Source of the DNA: Sphingomonas sp. ID1715
GTDB taxonomy: Bacteria; Pseudomonadota; Alphaproteobacteria; Sphingomonadales; Sphingomonadaceae
DNA length: 57,319 nucleotides
NCBI RefSeq assembly: GCF_013044515.1
Contig: NZ_JABEPR010000009.1
Coordinates: forward strand, 1 to 57,319
Direction of reading: 5' to 3'
Below are positions 43,266 through 50,150 of this stretch, one piece after another (positions within the stretch are counted from its first letter, which is position 1; every line of letters begins with the position of its first letter). The position numbers were made by a program, and so were the translations under genes. The notes below the pieces were generated by a model. It was not told where the DNA came from. It made no database searches and saw nothing but the letters and a program-made list of their open reading frames with translations.

Positions 43266-43746
43266 ACCGAGCCTCCTAGCAGGGAGGCTGGTGGGGTCTC
43301 AGAAACCGGTCCGGGTTATAGCGCAATCGCTGTGGTGGAGCAAGGAAATCGGCTTCCCCGCAGCAAGCGTGTGCGCCTGTAACACGCGAAAATGGCGGAT
43401 TTCCGTGGGTTTCGGGAACGGCGAAACCATGTCCCACAGTGTCCCACCGAGCGGAAACGCCATAACCGGTTGGAATTGTTCCAGAACCTATGCACCGAAG
43501 GTGCGTTCGGTGTGCTTCTCTGCACCAGGGCTGAGTCCAGACCCTCGGAGCGTCCAGGACGCGTTCGGAATGGTTGGGATAGCGCCTCCGGCGGGGCTCC
43601 GTGCCGGCCTGCGGTCGGAAGGAAATGCCGGCTGGCGATTGACGGACCACGCGATCGCGGGTGCGTTTCAGCGCTTTCGGCAGGCTCGATGAGCGCCTAT
43701 AGTCGGACCGTTCATAGCCCGATCAGCGTGAACCAAGAGGCCCATC
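43266..43746. other. Candidate oriT / relaxosome assembly region
   Basis: This 481-base gap between the RHH gene and the leading region has no good gene but is full of dyads. AGCCTCC/GGAGGCT lies over the RHH ribosome-binding site. AGCG-CAAT-CGCT is near 43320. GGTTGGAA pairs with TTCC(AG)AACC at 43468-43488. GCACC-GAA-GGTGC is at 43492-43504. In MobF plasmids oriT lies between the accessory gene and the leading region, exactly here. A nic site could not be identified by eye. Bases 43286-43305 repeat a segment of traL. Confidence 0.5.
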
Positions 43747-43965
43747 ATGGCACGCACATTGGAACAGGAAAGAGCCGCGCTTGAAGAAGAAGGCCGCAAG
43801 CTGGAAGAGCGGCGGCAACGACTGGAAGAGAAGGAACGCGAGGCCGCGATACAGGCGATCGAGAAGACCGGTCTTCTCAAGCTCGACGGCAAGCGATTGA
43901 GTGGGCTGGTCGCCCGCATAAAGTCGCTGGGAATCGAGGAAGTGGAAAAGCGCCTGACGGCCTGA
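43747..43965 (+). CDS. Small coiled-coil protein beside oriT
   Basis: 72 residues: a highly charged coiled coil (about residues 5-38, rich in Glu, Arg and Leu heptads), then a conserved-looking core AIEKTGLLKLDGKRLSGLVA and IKSLGIEEVEKRL. The second part resembles small TraC/TraD-like accessory proteins of alphaproteobacterial plasmids, though the match is from memory. It is the only plus-strand gene between oriT and 45746. It may bind oriT or other transfer DNA. Confidence 0.55.
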   Translation: MARTLEQERAALEEEGRKLEERRQRLEEKEREAAIQAIEKTGLLKLDGKRLSGLVARIKSLGIEEVEKRLTA

Positions 43966-43975
43966 ACAGCCCCCG

Positions 43976-44028
43976 CCGCGACCCTTGTCGCGGCACGGGC
44001 ATGGGGGGCTCGATGCCCCTCATGCCCG
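43976..44028. other. Two adjacent hairpins after the coiled-coil gene
   Basis: CCGCGAC/GTCGCGG (43976-43993, loop CCTT) is followed by a 14-base arm pair at 43996-44009 and 44015-44028 with one wobble and a TCGAT-type loop. A T-run is lacking, so it is not a classical terminator on either strand. It may end the plus-strand gene together with the minus-strand terminator that follows. Confidence 0.45.
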
Positions 44029-44042
44029 TAACATCGCCACAC

Positions 44043-44075
44043 AAAAAAAGGGGAGAGGCGCCCGCGCCCCTCCCC
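44043..44075 (-). terminator. Rho-independent terminator of the 74-residue gene
   Basis: On the minus strand a GC-rich stem (44075-44064 with 44061-44050, a few wobbles) is followed by seven T residues at 44049-44043. It lies seven bases past the stop codon at 44083. Confidence 0.75.
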
Positions 44076-44082
44076 GTCTGTC

Positions 44083-44307
44083 TCAGAATTCGTCAAGCCG
44101 CCCGCCCGGCACGCTATGGACGATCCGGTCGATGATCGTCATCGGCAGCGCGCCGTAATCCCCCTCGTCGATGGTGATGTAGCCGGCCTCCTCGTCCGCC
44201 ACGACATGCTGGTCGAAGTAGCTGTGAAGCGCGCGACGTTCGGCGTTCGCGATGGCGGCGAAGAAGGCGGCGTTGTCGGCGGCGGCGCTGGTCGAGATCA
44301 TCTGCAT
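44083..44307 (-). CDS. Leading-region small protein, 74 residues
   Basis: An acidic alpha/beta protein (MQMISTSAAADNAAFFAAIA, then EEAGYITIDEGDYGALPMTI). I do not recognise it. It is the first minus-strand gene of the probable leading region, has its own terminator, and is preceded by a 9-base inverted repeat that covers its ribosome-binding site and, further up, by one of the shared long hairpins. Small acidic leading-region proteins are often anti-restriction or DNA-mimic factors. That role is only a hypothesis here. Confidence 0.55.
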   Translation of the reverse strand: MQMISTSAAADNAAFFAAIANAERRALHSYFDQHVVADEEAGYITIDEGDYGALPMTIIDRIVHSVPGGRLDEF

Positions 44308-44312
44308 GATAG

Positions 44313-44340
44313 GCTCCTGTCTGTCTTGAATGACAGGAGC
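44313..44340 (-). promoter_or_regulatory. Hairpin covering the ribosome-binding site of the 74-residue gene
   Basis: GCTCCTGTC at 44313-44321 and GACAGGAGC at 44332-44340 are perfect 9-base arms with a 10-base loop. On the minus-strand mRNA the GGAG of the ribosome-binding site lies in the 3' arm, so folding would hide it. Confidence 0.5.
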
Positions 44341-44384
44341 GGCGCGTCGGGCGGCCGAGGCCGGGTCAAGGATCGCGAAGCGAC

Positions 44385-44495
44385 CGCGAAGCGGCGGTGG
44401 GGGTCACGATTTTCTTCGGCGGCCAGGACGCCGAAGGAGAAGCGCCGCGCCTGATCCGCCGGAGAAAATGGTGGGGCCCCGCCGTCCTTGAGGCG
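44385..44495 (-). repeat. Shared upstream hairpin element, copy C
   Basis: ATTTTCTTCGGCGG at 44409-44422 pairs with CCGCCGGAGAAAAT at 44456-44469 with a single wobble. Outside this a G-rich mismatched section and an outer CGGCGG/CCGCCG clamp follow. It lies about 80-190 bases upstream of the 74-residue gene. Three similar elements precede other leading-region genes (45260, 47972, 50060). Confidence 0.6.
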
Positions 44496-44630
44496 GTCTC
44501 GGGCGTCCGACAGAATGGGAAGTCTGTGAGAGATGTTTCCTCTCGTCGGGAGACCCCGGCAAGGCGTAGCGGCGTGCGGACCGACGGGTCCGCGCGGCAC
44601 GCGAGCGAGCCGGGACTTGATGCCAGCGGC

Positions 44631-44664
44631 AAAAGAAAAGGGACCGAGCGCGAGGCCCGGTCCC
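44631..44664 (-). terminator. Rho-independent terminator of the zinc-ribbon gene
   Basis: CGGTCCC/GGGACCG arms (44658-44664 and 44640-44646) are followed on the minus strand by TTTTCTTTT. It sits directly after the stop at 44673. Confidence 0.75.
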
Positions 44665-44672
44665 GGATGGCG

Positions 44673-45164
44673 TCAGGGATGACGACCGCAGTGGCAGTAG
44701 TTCTCGTCGATGCCGCTGATCGAGCAGAGGCCTGGTCCGAAACCGGCGGCCATGATCTCGGGATCGTCGATATAGCCAAGCTCGGTGGCGATCGCGATTG
44801 CCTGTGACCGGAGCGCCGGATCGAGCTTGTCGATGGTCGGCTCCAGCGCCTCCGTGAACCACCGCTCATACATCTCGTAGCTGCCGCCGGCGGTCTGGTG
44901 CATCATCGCTTTCGAGACGCGGTCCGCCTCCTCCCGAAACTGCGCCAGACTATCCGATTGGGCGGCTGCGGATAGCGGATCGTCCTGCGGAGTGTGCGCC
45001 TGTTGTGGGCGGTGTTCGGCTGCGACCTGGTATGTCCTGCCGCAGTTCGAACAGCGGGCGCATTCATCGACTTCGTCATAATGCTCAGGATCGTAGAGCG
45101 TCGCGCAGTACGGGCAGATCGGAGCGTTGAACAGCGCCCGGAGATCGTCGGAAAGGTTGTCCAT
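44673..45164 (-). CDS. Leading-region protein with zinc-ribbon-like cysteines
   Basis: 163 residues from the ATG at 45164, which has GGAGG upstream. C17, C20, C35, C38 and C41 (ICPYC and ECARCSNCGRTY) form a zinc-ribbon or rubredoxin-like site. The middle is helical, and the end carries another Cys/His group (YCHCGRHP). No known family assigned. It forms its own transcription unit with an upstream shared hairpin and a downstream terminator. A DNA- or RNA-binding role is plausible from the zinc site, not shown. Confidence 0.6.
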   Translation of the reverse strand: MDNLSDDLRALFNAPICPYCATLYDPEHYDEVDECARCSNCGRTYQVAAEHRPQQAHTPQDDPLSAAAQSDSLAQFREEADRVSKAMMHQTAGGSYEMYERWFTEALEPTIDKLDPALRSQAIAIATELGYIDDPEIMAAGFGPGLCSISGIDENYCHCGRHP

Positions 45165-45259
45165 AAGAGCCTCCATCAGGATGATGCCGTGCTCCCCATC
45201 TCTCATCGATGAGGATGGGCTCATCGGGACGCGGTGTTGAGGCGGTCAGGGACGGCATG

Positions 45260-45356
45260 GCCGCCGCGAAGCGGGCAGCGGGGGAGCCGATTTTGTTGCC
45301 GGGTAGCGGAGCGGATCGGCGGCAAAATTGGGGGGACCGCTGATCCTTGACGGCCG
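45260..45356 (-). repeat. Shared upstream hairpin element, copy A
   Basis: ATTTTGTTGCCG at 45290-45301 pairs with CGGCGGCAAAAT at 45317-45328 with two wobbles. The outer AGCGG/CCGCT clamp is at 45277-45281 and 45337-45341. The 17 bases at 45278-45294 and the 18 bases at 45324-45341 are identical to copy B at 47988 and 48035. It lies about 100-190 bases upstream of the zinc-ribbon gene. Confidence 0.65.
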
Positions 45357-45745
45357 AGAGACACCCAGCGTCAAACTGTGGCGATGAAGCTCCGTCTGAT
45401 GCCGAGATGTGAGAGTGGTTTGGCTTTGCCCCCGAGCGTCGTGCGGGCGTCCGGATGGACCGCATCGCACGTCTAGGAGCGGCTCGCACAGAGGCAACTT
45501 GGTGTCGTTCCATCTCTGTGATAGGCGAGCGCTTGCGCCACCAAGGCCGTGGCGCCGGGACTGGTAATCCCGTCGAGAAAGGCAGCTCGGTGTGGTTTCA
45601 CGCCGGGGTGCCTGCGCATATGTCCAGGTGCCTCGGTGCTAAAAGCGTAGGCGCATGTCTCGACGTGTTACCAGCCCCGGCTCCCGCGCCCAGAGCGCGG
45701 GAGTTTCGGCAAGGGTTTGGCCCTTGCGCATCCGGGGAGCGTGGG
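45357..45745. other. 389-base gap with strong stems, possible structured leader
   Basis: No convincing gene. The plus strand contains several potential stems and ends with a perfect 9-base hairpin, CTCCCGCGC (45681-45689) and GCGCGGGAG (45695-45703), about 40 bases before the ribosome-binding site of the next plus-strand gene. It could be a structured 5' leader. It does not match a riboswitch class that I know. Confidence 0.35.
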
Positions 45746-45997
45746 ATGAGCAAGTCAGGGCAGAAGGTGGAGTCTCGTCCGCCGGAGATGGCATCGCGAG
45801 CGGCTGAAGCGTCGGACGCGATCGACCATCTGAGAAACGATCCGGAGATCCGGCGCGCGCTGGCTCTGGTCCTGATGCGGCAGGCGATGAAGGCGCTCGA
45901 AGAGGCCGAAGAAGACAGGGCCTGTTGTCATCTGCAGGCCGCGATCGACAGCCTTCTCGAGCGTTATGTCGATGGCGTTCCGTCGGCGACGAACTGA
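45746..45997 (+). CDS. Small helical protein in the leading region (plus strand)
   Basis: 83 residues from ATG 45746 with GGGGAG upstream. All-helical sequence (DAIDHLRNDPEIRRALALVL, then RACCHLQAAIDSLLERYVDG) with a CC pair. The long upstream extension of the frame is not coding in character. It converges with the next minus-strand gene with a 4-base gap. Family unknown. It differs from its neighbours in strand and lacks the shared hairpin. Confidence 0.55.
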   Translation: MSKSGQKVESRPPEMASRAAEASDAIDHLRNDPEIRRALALVLMRQAMKALEEAEEDRACCHLQAAIDSLLERYVDGVPSATN

Positions 45998-46001
45998 CCG
46001 T

Positions 46002-46568
46002 TCAGGCCCACGCAAACCGAGCGTCATCATGCGCCGGCGCGCTCGCGACGAGACGCTCGAGCCGGGGCAGATAATGATCGACGCCGCGCAGTGCCGCCCG
46101 GCTCGGCGTGGCCGGATCGGACAGCCGGGCGCGGAGGAGCTCGACGGGAATGTCGCCGACGCTTTCCGCCTCGATTGCGAGGGCTTCGAGCAGCGCATAG
46201 GCATTGCCATAGGCGAGATCGAGTTCGAGGCCCTGATCCGATGTGAGGGCGACGCACAGCGTGATCTCGGCGCTGGCGGGGCAGTGATGGATGGCGATGC
46301 GCCGTCCTCTGAACTGGGCTTCCTCGATGACCGCGATCACGGCGGCGTCATGGTCGAAGATGCTGGTGATGGCGGCGAGCGCGAGCGGACAGACGCGCGC
46401 CTCGAAGCTGTCGCCGAGATACTCGTCGGGTTCAAGCAGCGCGACGCCGATGCGGTCTCCCTCGGAGCGGAGGAACCGCCGGAGCGCCGCGAGTTTCCGC
46501 GCCGTGATGATAGCGCTGGGCGAGAGAGCATCGTCGGCCGGTTCGGTGATGCGAAACAGGATGGACAC
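46002..46568 (-). CDS. Leading-region hypothetical protein, 188 residues
   Basis: Start taken at GTG 46568 (VSILFRITEPADDALSPSAI), which follows GAGGAGA, because the upstream extension is basic and low complexity. The protein is alpha/beta with ARKLAALRRFLRSEGDRIGV and many Ala and Glu residues. No motif identifies a function. A GC-rich hairpin at 46674-46708 lies about 100 bases upstream, at the same relative place as the shared hairpins of the neighbouring genes. Confidence 0.55.
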   Translation of the reverse strand: MSILFRITEPADDALSPSAIITARKLAALRRFLRSEGDRIGVALLEPDEYLGDSFEARVCPLALAAITSIFDHDAAVIAVIEEAQFRGRRIAIHHCPASAEITLCVALTSDQGLELDLAYGNAYALLEALAIEAESVGDIPVELLRARLSDPATPSRAALRGVDHYLPRLERLVASAPAHDDARFAWA

Positions 46569-46673
46569 GGGCTTGGTCTCCTCGACTGAAGGCGCTTTGC
46601 CCCTCCCCTCTCCTCTTTCTGGCGGCCGCCCACGGTCAGCTTGTCGGGCCCGTCTTGGCGGGACGCTGCAGTC

Positions 46674-46708
46674 GCGGCGCACGGGGGTTCGATGCCCGCG
46701 TGCGCCGC
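46674..46708 (-). repeat. GC-rich hairpin upstream of the 188-residue gene
   Basis: GCGGCGCACG at 46674-46683 pairs with CGTGCGCCGC at 46699-46708, with an inner partial GGGG/CCC extension and a TTCGATG loop. The loop and inner stem resemble the second hairpin at 43996-44028. Confidence 0.45.
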
Positions 46709-46719
46709 TTCCTCGCAGC

Positions 46720-46758
46720 AAGAAAGAAGAGAGGCTCCGGCGGATGCCGGAGCCTCTC
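46720..46758 (-). terminator. Rho-independent terminator of the DUF2493 gene
   Basis: A 13-base perfect stem, arms at 46746-46758 and 46729-46741, is followed on the minus strand by TCTTTCTT. It lies ten bases past the stop codon at 46768. Confidence 0.75.
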
Positions 46759-46767
46759 GAGGGTGCG

Positions 46768-47847
46768 TCAGCGACGACGCTGGCGACCGCCGTTCACCAT
46801 GTCGCGGTAGTAGTCATCCTGCGTCCAGGGATCGAACTCGTCGCGGGACTTCGGGAGATCGGTCTTGGGCTGGGCGAGCCGCGCCTTCACGGTCTCATCG
46901 AGCTTCACGACATGGAGAGGCACGCCTGCCTGCCGCAGCTTCTGGGCGAGGTTCATCTGGATGCCCGAGCCTTCGCAGACGACGGCTTCCACCGGCCTCA
47001 GGGCCAGCAGCCGGTCGTTGCGGACGAAGGCGGCCTTGGCGCCCAACCGGCGGTCGAGCTTGAACAGAATGACCTTCACGCCGCGCGCTGCCGCCCATGC
47101 CTGCGCAATCGCATCGCAGCCCTTGGTCTGGGCGGTCGTTGCGAGGATCATTTCCGGGATGCGCGCCTTGATCGAGTCGAGCCCGCGCCAGAGACCCTCA
47201 TGGTCTTCCCAGACCTGCCCGCCGGAGAATGCGACAACCGGACCTTCGGGCGCGAACTGCTCGCGGCGCTCTCGAATTCGGGAAGCGAGATAGTCGCGGG
47301 CATCGATCATCGACGCGGTGACGCCTCGGGACACCCGGCTGCCGCGGGTCGGCGAATAGGGCCGTCCGGTCTCGACGCGATAGACTTCGGAGGCGTGGTC
47401 GCGCATGCACTCCATCGCATCGCGGCACCCTTGCAGCGTCTGGCAGAGAAGCTGGGCGTCTTCGAGCTGCGCGGCGTAGATCTCGCTCGGGTCAAAGTTG
47501 CGGGCGAGTTCGCCAAGCTCCTTCGCGGCATCGTCTTCTCGGTCGTTGATGCGCTTCGCGACGACGTGGAAGCTGTTCACGAAGCCCCAGGCGAGATCGG
47601 CTGCATAGGGTTCGAGGCGCGTGTCGCGGAACACATCGAACAGCGTCGCCATCACCATCTCAACGGCCACACGGGCCTGCTCCGGGTCGGGCATGTCGAG
47701 CTGCTCGGCCTCGTCGACCGGCGAGAGCTTCGCGCGTTCGTCATGCTCGATGAAAGCGTGTTCGTAAGTGGCGGCGCGGTCGTGGCTGTCCGTCTCGCTG
47801 GCGATGAAGCTGGCGAGATCTGCGAAGTTCGAGAAAGACTTGGTCAT
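46768..47847 (-). CDS. DUF2493 / SLOG-domain protein
   Basis: 359 residues from ATG 47847, preceded by GGAGG. The N-terminal 190 residues are helical. The C-terminal third is a Rossmann-like SLOG/YspA domain with PVVAFSGGQVWEDHEGLWRG and the following TTAQTKGCDAIAQAWA, the DUF2493 signature for binding a nucleotide or ADP-ribose-type ligand. The family is frequent on alphaproteobacterial plasmids. SLOG domains are also used as sensors in defence systems. The gene has its own shared hairpin upstream and a strong terminator. The exact ligand is unknown. Confidence 0.75.
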   Translation of the reverse strand: MTKSFSNFADLASFIASETDSHDRAATYEHAFIEHDERAKLSPVDEAEQLDMPDPEQARVAVEMVMATLFDVFRDTRLEPYAADLAWGFVNSFHVVAKRINDREDDAAKELGELARNFDPSEIYAAQLEDAQLLCQTLQGCRDAMECMRDHASEVYRVETGRPYSPTRGSRVSRGVTASMIDARDYLASRIRERREQFAPEGPVVAFSGGQVWEDHEGLWRGLDSIKARIPEMILATTAQTKGCDAIAQAWAAARGVKVILFKLDRRLGAKAAFVRNDRLLALRPVEAVVCEGSGIQMNLAQKLRQAGVPLHVVKLDETVKARLAQPKTDLPKSRDEFDPWTQDDYYRDMVNGGRQRRR

Positions 47848-47971
47848 GTGAGCCTCCATGGGTTCTGGATGTCTCATCCTCGGGATGAGGCCTGGCTCAG
47901 GGCATGCGGTGGTCAGGGAGGTCGGGCACGTTAACCGGGAAGCCGGCCGCTCGCGGCCGGACCCGGGTTAA

Positions 47972-48068
47972 CGCCGCCGCGCGGGGAGCGGGGGAGCCGA
48001 TTTTTTCGGGGGGCCGCGCCAGCGGGCGCACGCAAAAATTGGGGGGACCGCTCATGCTCGACGGACCG
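47972..48068 (-). repeat. Shared upstream hairpin element, copy B
   Basis: GCGGGGGAGCCGATTTTTT starts at 47988 and AAAATTGGGGGGACCGCT is at 48035-48052, both shared with copy A. ATTTTTT and CAAAAAT form the inner stem, AGCGG/CCGCT the outer clamp, and a run of G opposite C/A mismatches lies between. It is 125-220 bases upstream of the DUF2493 gene. Confidence 0.65.
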
Positions 48069-48620
48069 CCAACCCCGCATGCCACACTAGGCAGACACAA
48101 GAGAGGAATAGGAATGAAAATCCTTCCCCGCTCGTCAACCGCAAGTGGGATCGTGACCCGGCAGGGCGGAGACGAAGCTCCGCTTCGGCTCCGTGAGCTT
48201 AGCCGGGGCTCGCGCGGCACGCGCGGGCGGCGGCTTAGCGAATAGAGCCCCGGTCCCGTCCTTCGCCCGAGCGAAGGGCGGGATGCGCCAACCCTTCTTG
48301 GCCAGCCCTATCGCAGGACCGATGACCTGGACCTCGCCGGCCCCACACAGCCCGGTTTTCAGACGAAGTCTGATCGATCGGTGAGATCCCGCAGCACGAG
48401 CAACTTACGCCGCAGCCAGCACGCAGCACCGCGCGGCACGCAGACGTGACGCGAGGCGACATTCGCTTTGAACCCGGTCCGGTCAGAGGCGGGTGAGCAC
48501 GGCAAATGCCCGCGCCGCCATCGAGGGCGCCGCGCCGCGAGTTTCAGGGGATGCTGGGCGGGTGGCAAGCTCGCCCTAGGCACGGGGCGAGGCCGGCGTG
48601 TGCCGACCTCGCCGCCGGCA
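48069..48620. other. 552-base gap without a convincing gene
   Basis: The only frame with a plausible ribosome-binding site is a 43-codon one on the plus strand at 48114-48245 (MKILPRSSTASGIVTRQGGD) after GAGGAATAGG. Its composition is Arg/Ser/Gly-rich, like translated noncoding GC-rich DNA, so it is not called as a gene. The rest holds scattered short GC stems. Confidence 0.35.
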
Positions 48621-49223
48621 TCAGGTCGGCCTGATCCAGTCGGCGGCGAGCTGCCATCCAAGGATATCGCTGCCGCTGTCACCGACGGCATCGCCGGAGA
48701 TGTCGCGCCAGGGCGAACGCGGCCGGTAGGTCGGCATATACCGTACCGTCATCAGCTCGAATGTGGAGCAGGTATAGCCGCTCAACCGGATCGCAAGCAC
48801 CGGCTGGTTCTCGGGCGGCAAAGCACCGAAGATCGAGATGAAGCCCGAGGGGATCGGGTGCAGTGTCGCATCGATCATCGCGCGCGCGAGCCGGGTCTCC
48901 AGTTCGCTGGCCTCGCTGCCCCAGGGATGGGCATCGATGTCGAACAGATCGGCGGCGCCGGCCGCGGGCACATAGGAGAATTCGCCGGACCAGCAGCGGC
49001 TGTCCGGATTGAGCGCGGCGATATCGTCGCCGAGGCGCGGATCGCCGGTCTCGCAGCGTAGCCAGTCGGCAAGGGCCGGCGTGAGCCGGCCTGAAAGCTT
49101 GCGGGCGCGCAGCGGGGTCGCATCGAGATCGGGAAATTCGACCAGCCACCAGGCGAGGCGGTGGTGCATGATGATGCCGAAGCAATGGTCGGCGGACCGG
49201 GCGGGCGTGGATTGTGCGTGCAT
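48621..49223 (-). CDS. Leading-region hypothetical protein, 200 residues
   Basis: Start at ATG 49223 (MHAQSTPARSADHCFGIIMH). A soluble alpha/beta protein with WLVEFPDLDATPLRARKLSG and several aromatic residues near its end (YMPTYRPRSPWRDIS). No family recognised. It is the third gene of an ssb operon, 29 bases after the 109-residue gene, so it should be expressed together with SSB. Confidence 0.6.
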   Translation of the reverse strand: MHAQSTPARSADHCFGIIMHHRLAWWLVEFPDLDATPLRARKLSGRLTPALADWLRCETGDPRLGDDIAALNPDSRCWSGEFSYVPAAGAADLFDIDAHPWGSEASELETRLARAMIDATLHPIPSGFISIFGALPPENQPVLAIRLSGYTCSTFELMTVRYMPTYRPRSPWRDISGDAVGDSGSDILGWQLAADWIRPT

Positions 49224-49252
49224 GAGCGTTGTCCTGTTGGAAGGCCGACGGG

Positions 49253-49582
49253 TCAATGGACCGACCCGTCGTGCGCGAAGATGGAATGGGGGACGATCAG
49301 TTGGTGCTCGCTGGCGACCAGCGACCAGGCCGCGGCAAGATCGTCATAATATTCGCAGTCGACGATCGCGTCGGCGCTGGCTTCGCCGAACTGCGCCTGC
49401 TCGAAGTCGCGGGCGTGGGCGGCGTCGGTCGCCTCGGTGATCGCCTGGCCAAGGCGGGCGGCGATCTCGTGGCGGCCCATGCTGTCGGCCGCGCGGCGGA
49501 TGCGCTCGACCATGCAGGGGTTGGTGGTCTCGATGCCGTGGGCGATGCCGGCGATGTCGTCGAAGCTGGTGAGGGTGAACAT
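49253..49582 (-). CDS. Leading-region hypothetical protein, 109 residues
   Basis: An acidic, mostly helical protein (MFTLTSFDDIAGIAHGIETT, then RRAADSMGRHEIAARLGQAI and ADAIVDCEYYDDLAAAWSLV). It starts 56 bases downstream of ssb and is probably co-transcribed, although a GC-rich stem between them (about 49607-49628) may attenuate the message. Low pI and size would suit a DNA-mimic or partner protein. This is conjecture. Confidence 0.6.
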   Translation of the reverse strand: MFTLTSFDDIAGIAHGIETTNPCMVERIRRAADSMGRHEIAARLGQAITEATDAAHARDFEQAQFGEASADAIVDCEYYDDLAAAWSLVASEHQLIVPHSIFAHDGSVH

Positions 49583-49638
49583 TTGTGCTCTCCATCGAAA
49601 GGTGGAGGGCGGCCGCGCGCGACCGCCCGGAAGGACGG

Positions 49639-49968
49639 TCAGAGGAATTCGATTTCCTCGGCGACGATGTCGGTGTTGTAGTAGGTGCGACCGTCGCGCT
49701 CGTTGCGGCTGTAGCGGATCTCGCCGACCACCAGGAGCTTGTCGCCCTTCTTCTTGTGGTTGGCGACCGACTTGCCGAGGCCGTTGAAGGCCTTGACCGT
49801 GTGGAACTCGTCGTAGGTCTCGGTGTAGCCGTTGTCGTCCTTCTGGACCTGGCCGTCCTTGATGACCGGCTTGGAGGTGACGAGGCTGAAGCTGACGCCG
49901 CCCTTGCTGTCCGTGCCGAAGCGGCTGATGTCCGAGGTGATGCGGCCCGAGAGAAAAACCTTGTTCAT
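49639..49968 (-). CDS. ssb: Single-stranded DNA-binding protein, short form
   Basis: A 109-residue OB-fold SSB: MNKVFLSGRITSDISRFGTD, then FSLVTSKPVIKDG, YDEFHTVKAFNGLGKSVANH, KKKGDKLLVVGEIRYSRNE and a final GRTYYNTDIVAEEIEFL. The fold is complete but the protein stops there, without the Gly-rich linker and acidic DDIPF-like tail by which host SSB recruits partners. Leading-region SSBs protect incoming single-stranded DNA and blunt SOS induction in the recipient. The start at 49968 follows the SSB alignment. A shared hairpin lies upstream. Confidence 0.92.
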   Translation of the reverse strand: MNKVFLSGRITSDISRFGTDSKGGVSFSLVTSKPVIKDGQVQKDDNGYTETYDEFHTVKAFNGLGKSVANHKKKGDKLLVVGEIRYSRNERDGRTYYNTDIVAEEIEFL

Positions 49969-50059
49969 GGCCTGATGCCTTTCGCGTCTCACGCCAGCGG
50001 GCCGATCCCGCTGGGATGAACTTGTCCGAAGGCCCGTGATCGAGGGGACACCGCACCCG

Positions 50060-50150
50060 AGCGCCAGCGAGGGGAAACCCCCATTTTTCGAGTGGTGCGG
50101 GCAGAGGCCGCCAGGCCTCAACACGGTCGGAAAATGGCGGGTTGCGGAGG
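50060..50150 (-). repeat. Shared upstream hairpin element, copy D
   Basis: CCATTTTTCGA at 50081-50091 pairs with TCGGAAAATGG at 50127-50137 with one wobble. Further out AACCC/GGGTT and GCGAGGGG/CCCCGC pairings continue with mismatches. It is 90-180 bases upstream of ssb and heads the ssb operon. Confidence 0.6.

Noticed and set aside
45357-45745. Cobalamin or TPP riboswitch upstream of 45746
   Set aside because: The conserved boxes of those classes are absent, and the downstream gene is not a vitamin gene.
48114-48245. 43-codon plus-strand frame with a fair ribosome-binding site
   Set aside because: Low-complexity Arg/Ser/Gly sequence. Not enough to call a gene, though it is mentioned in the gap entry.
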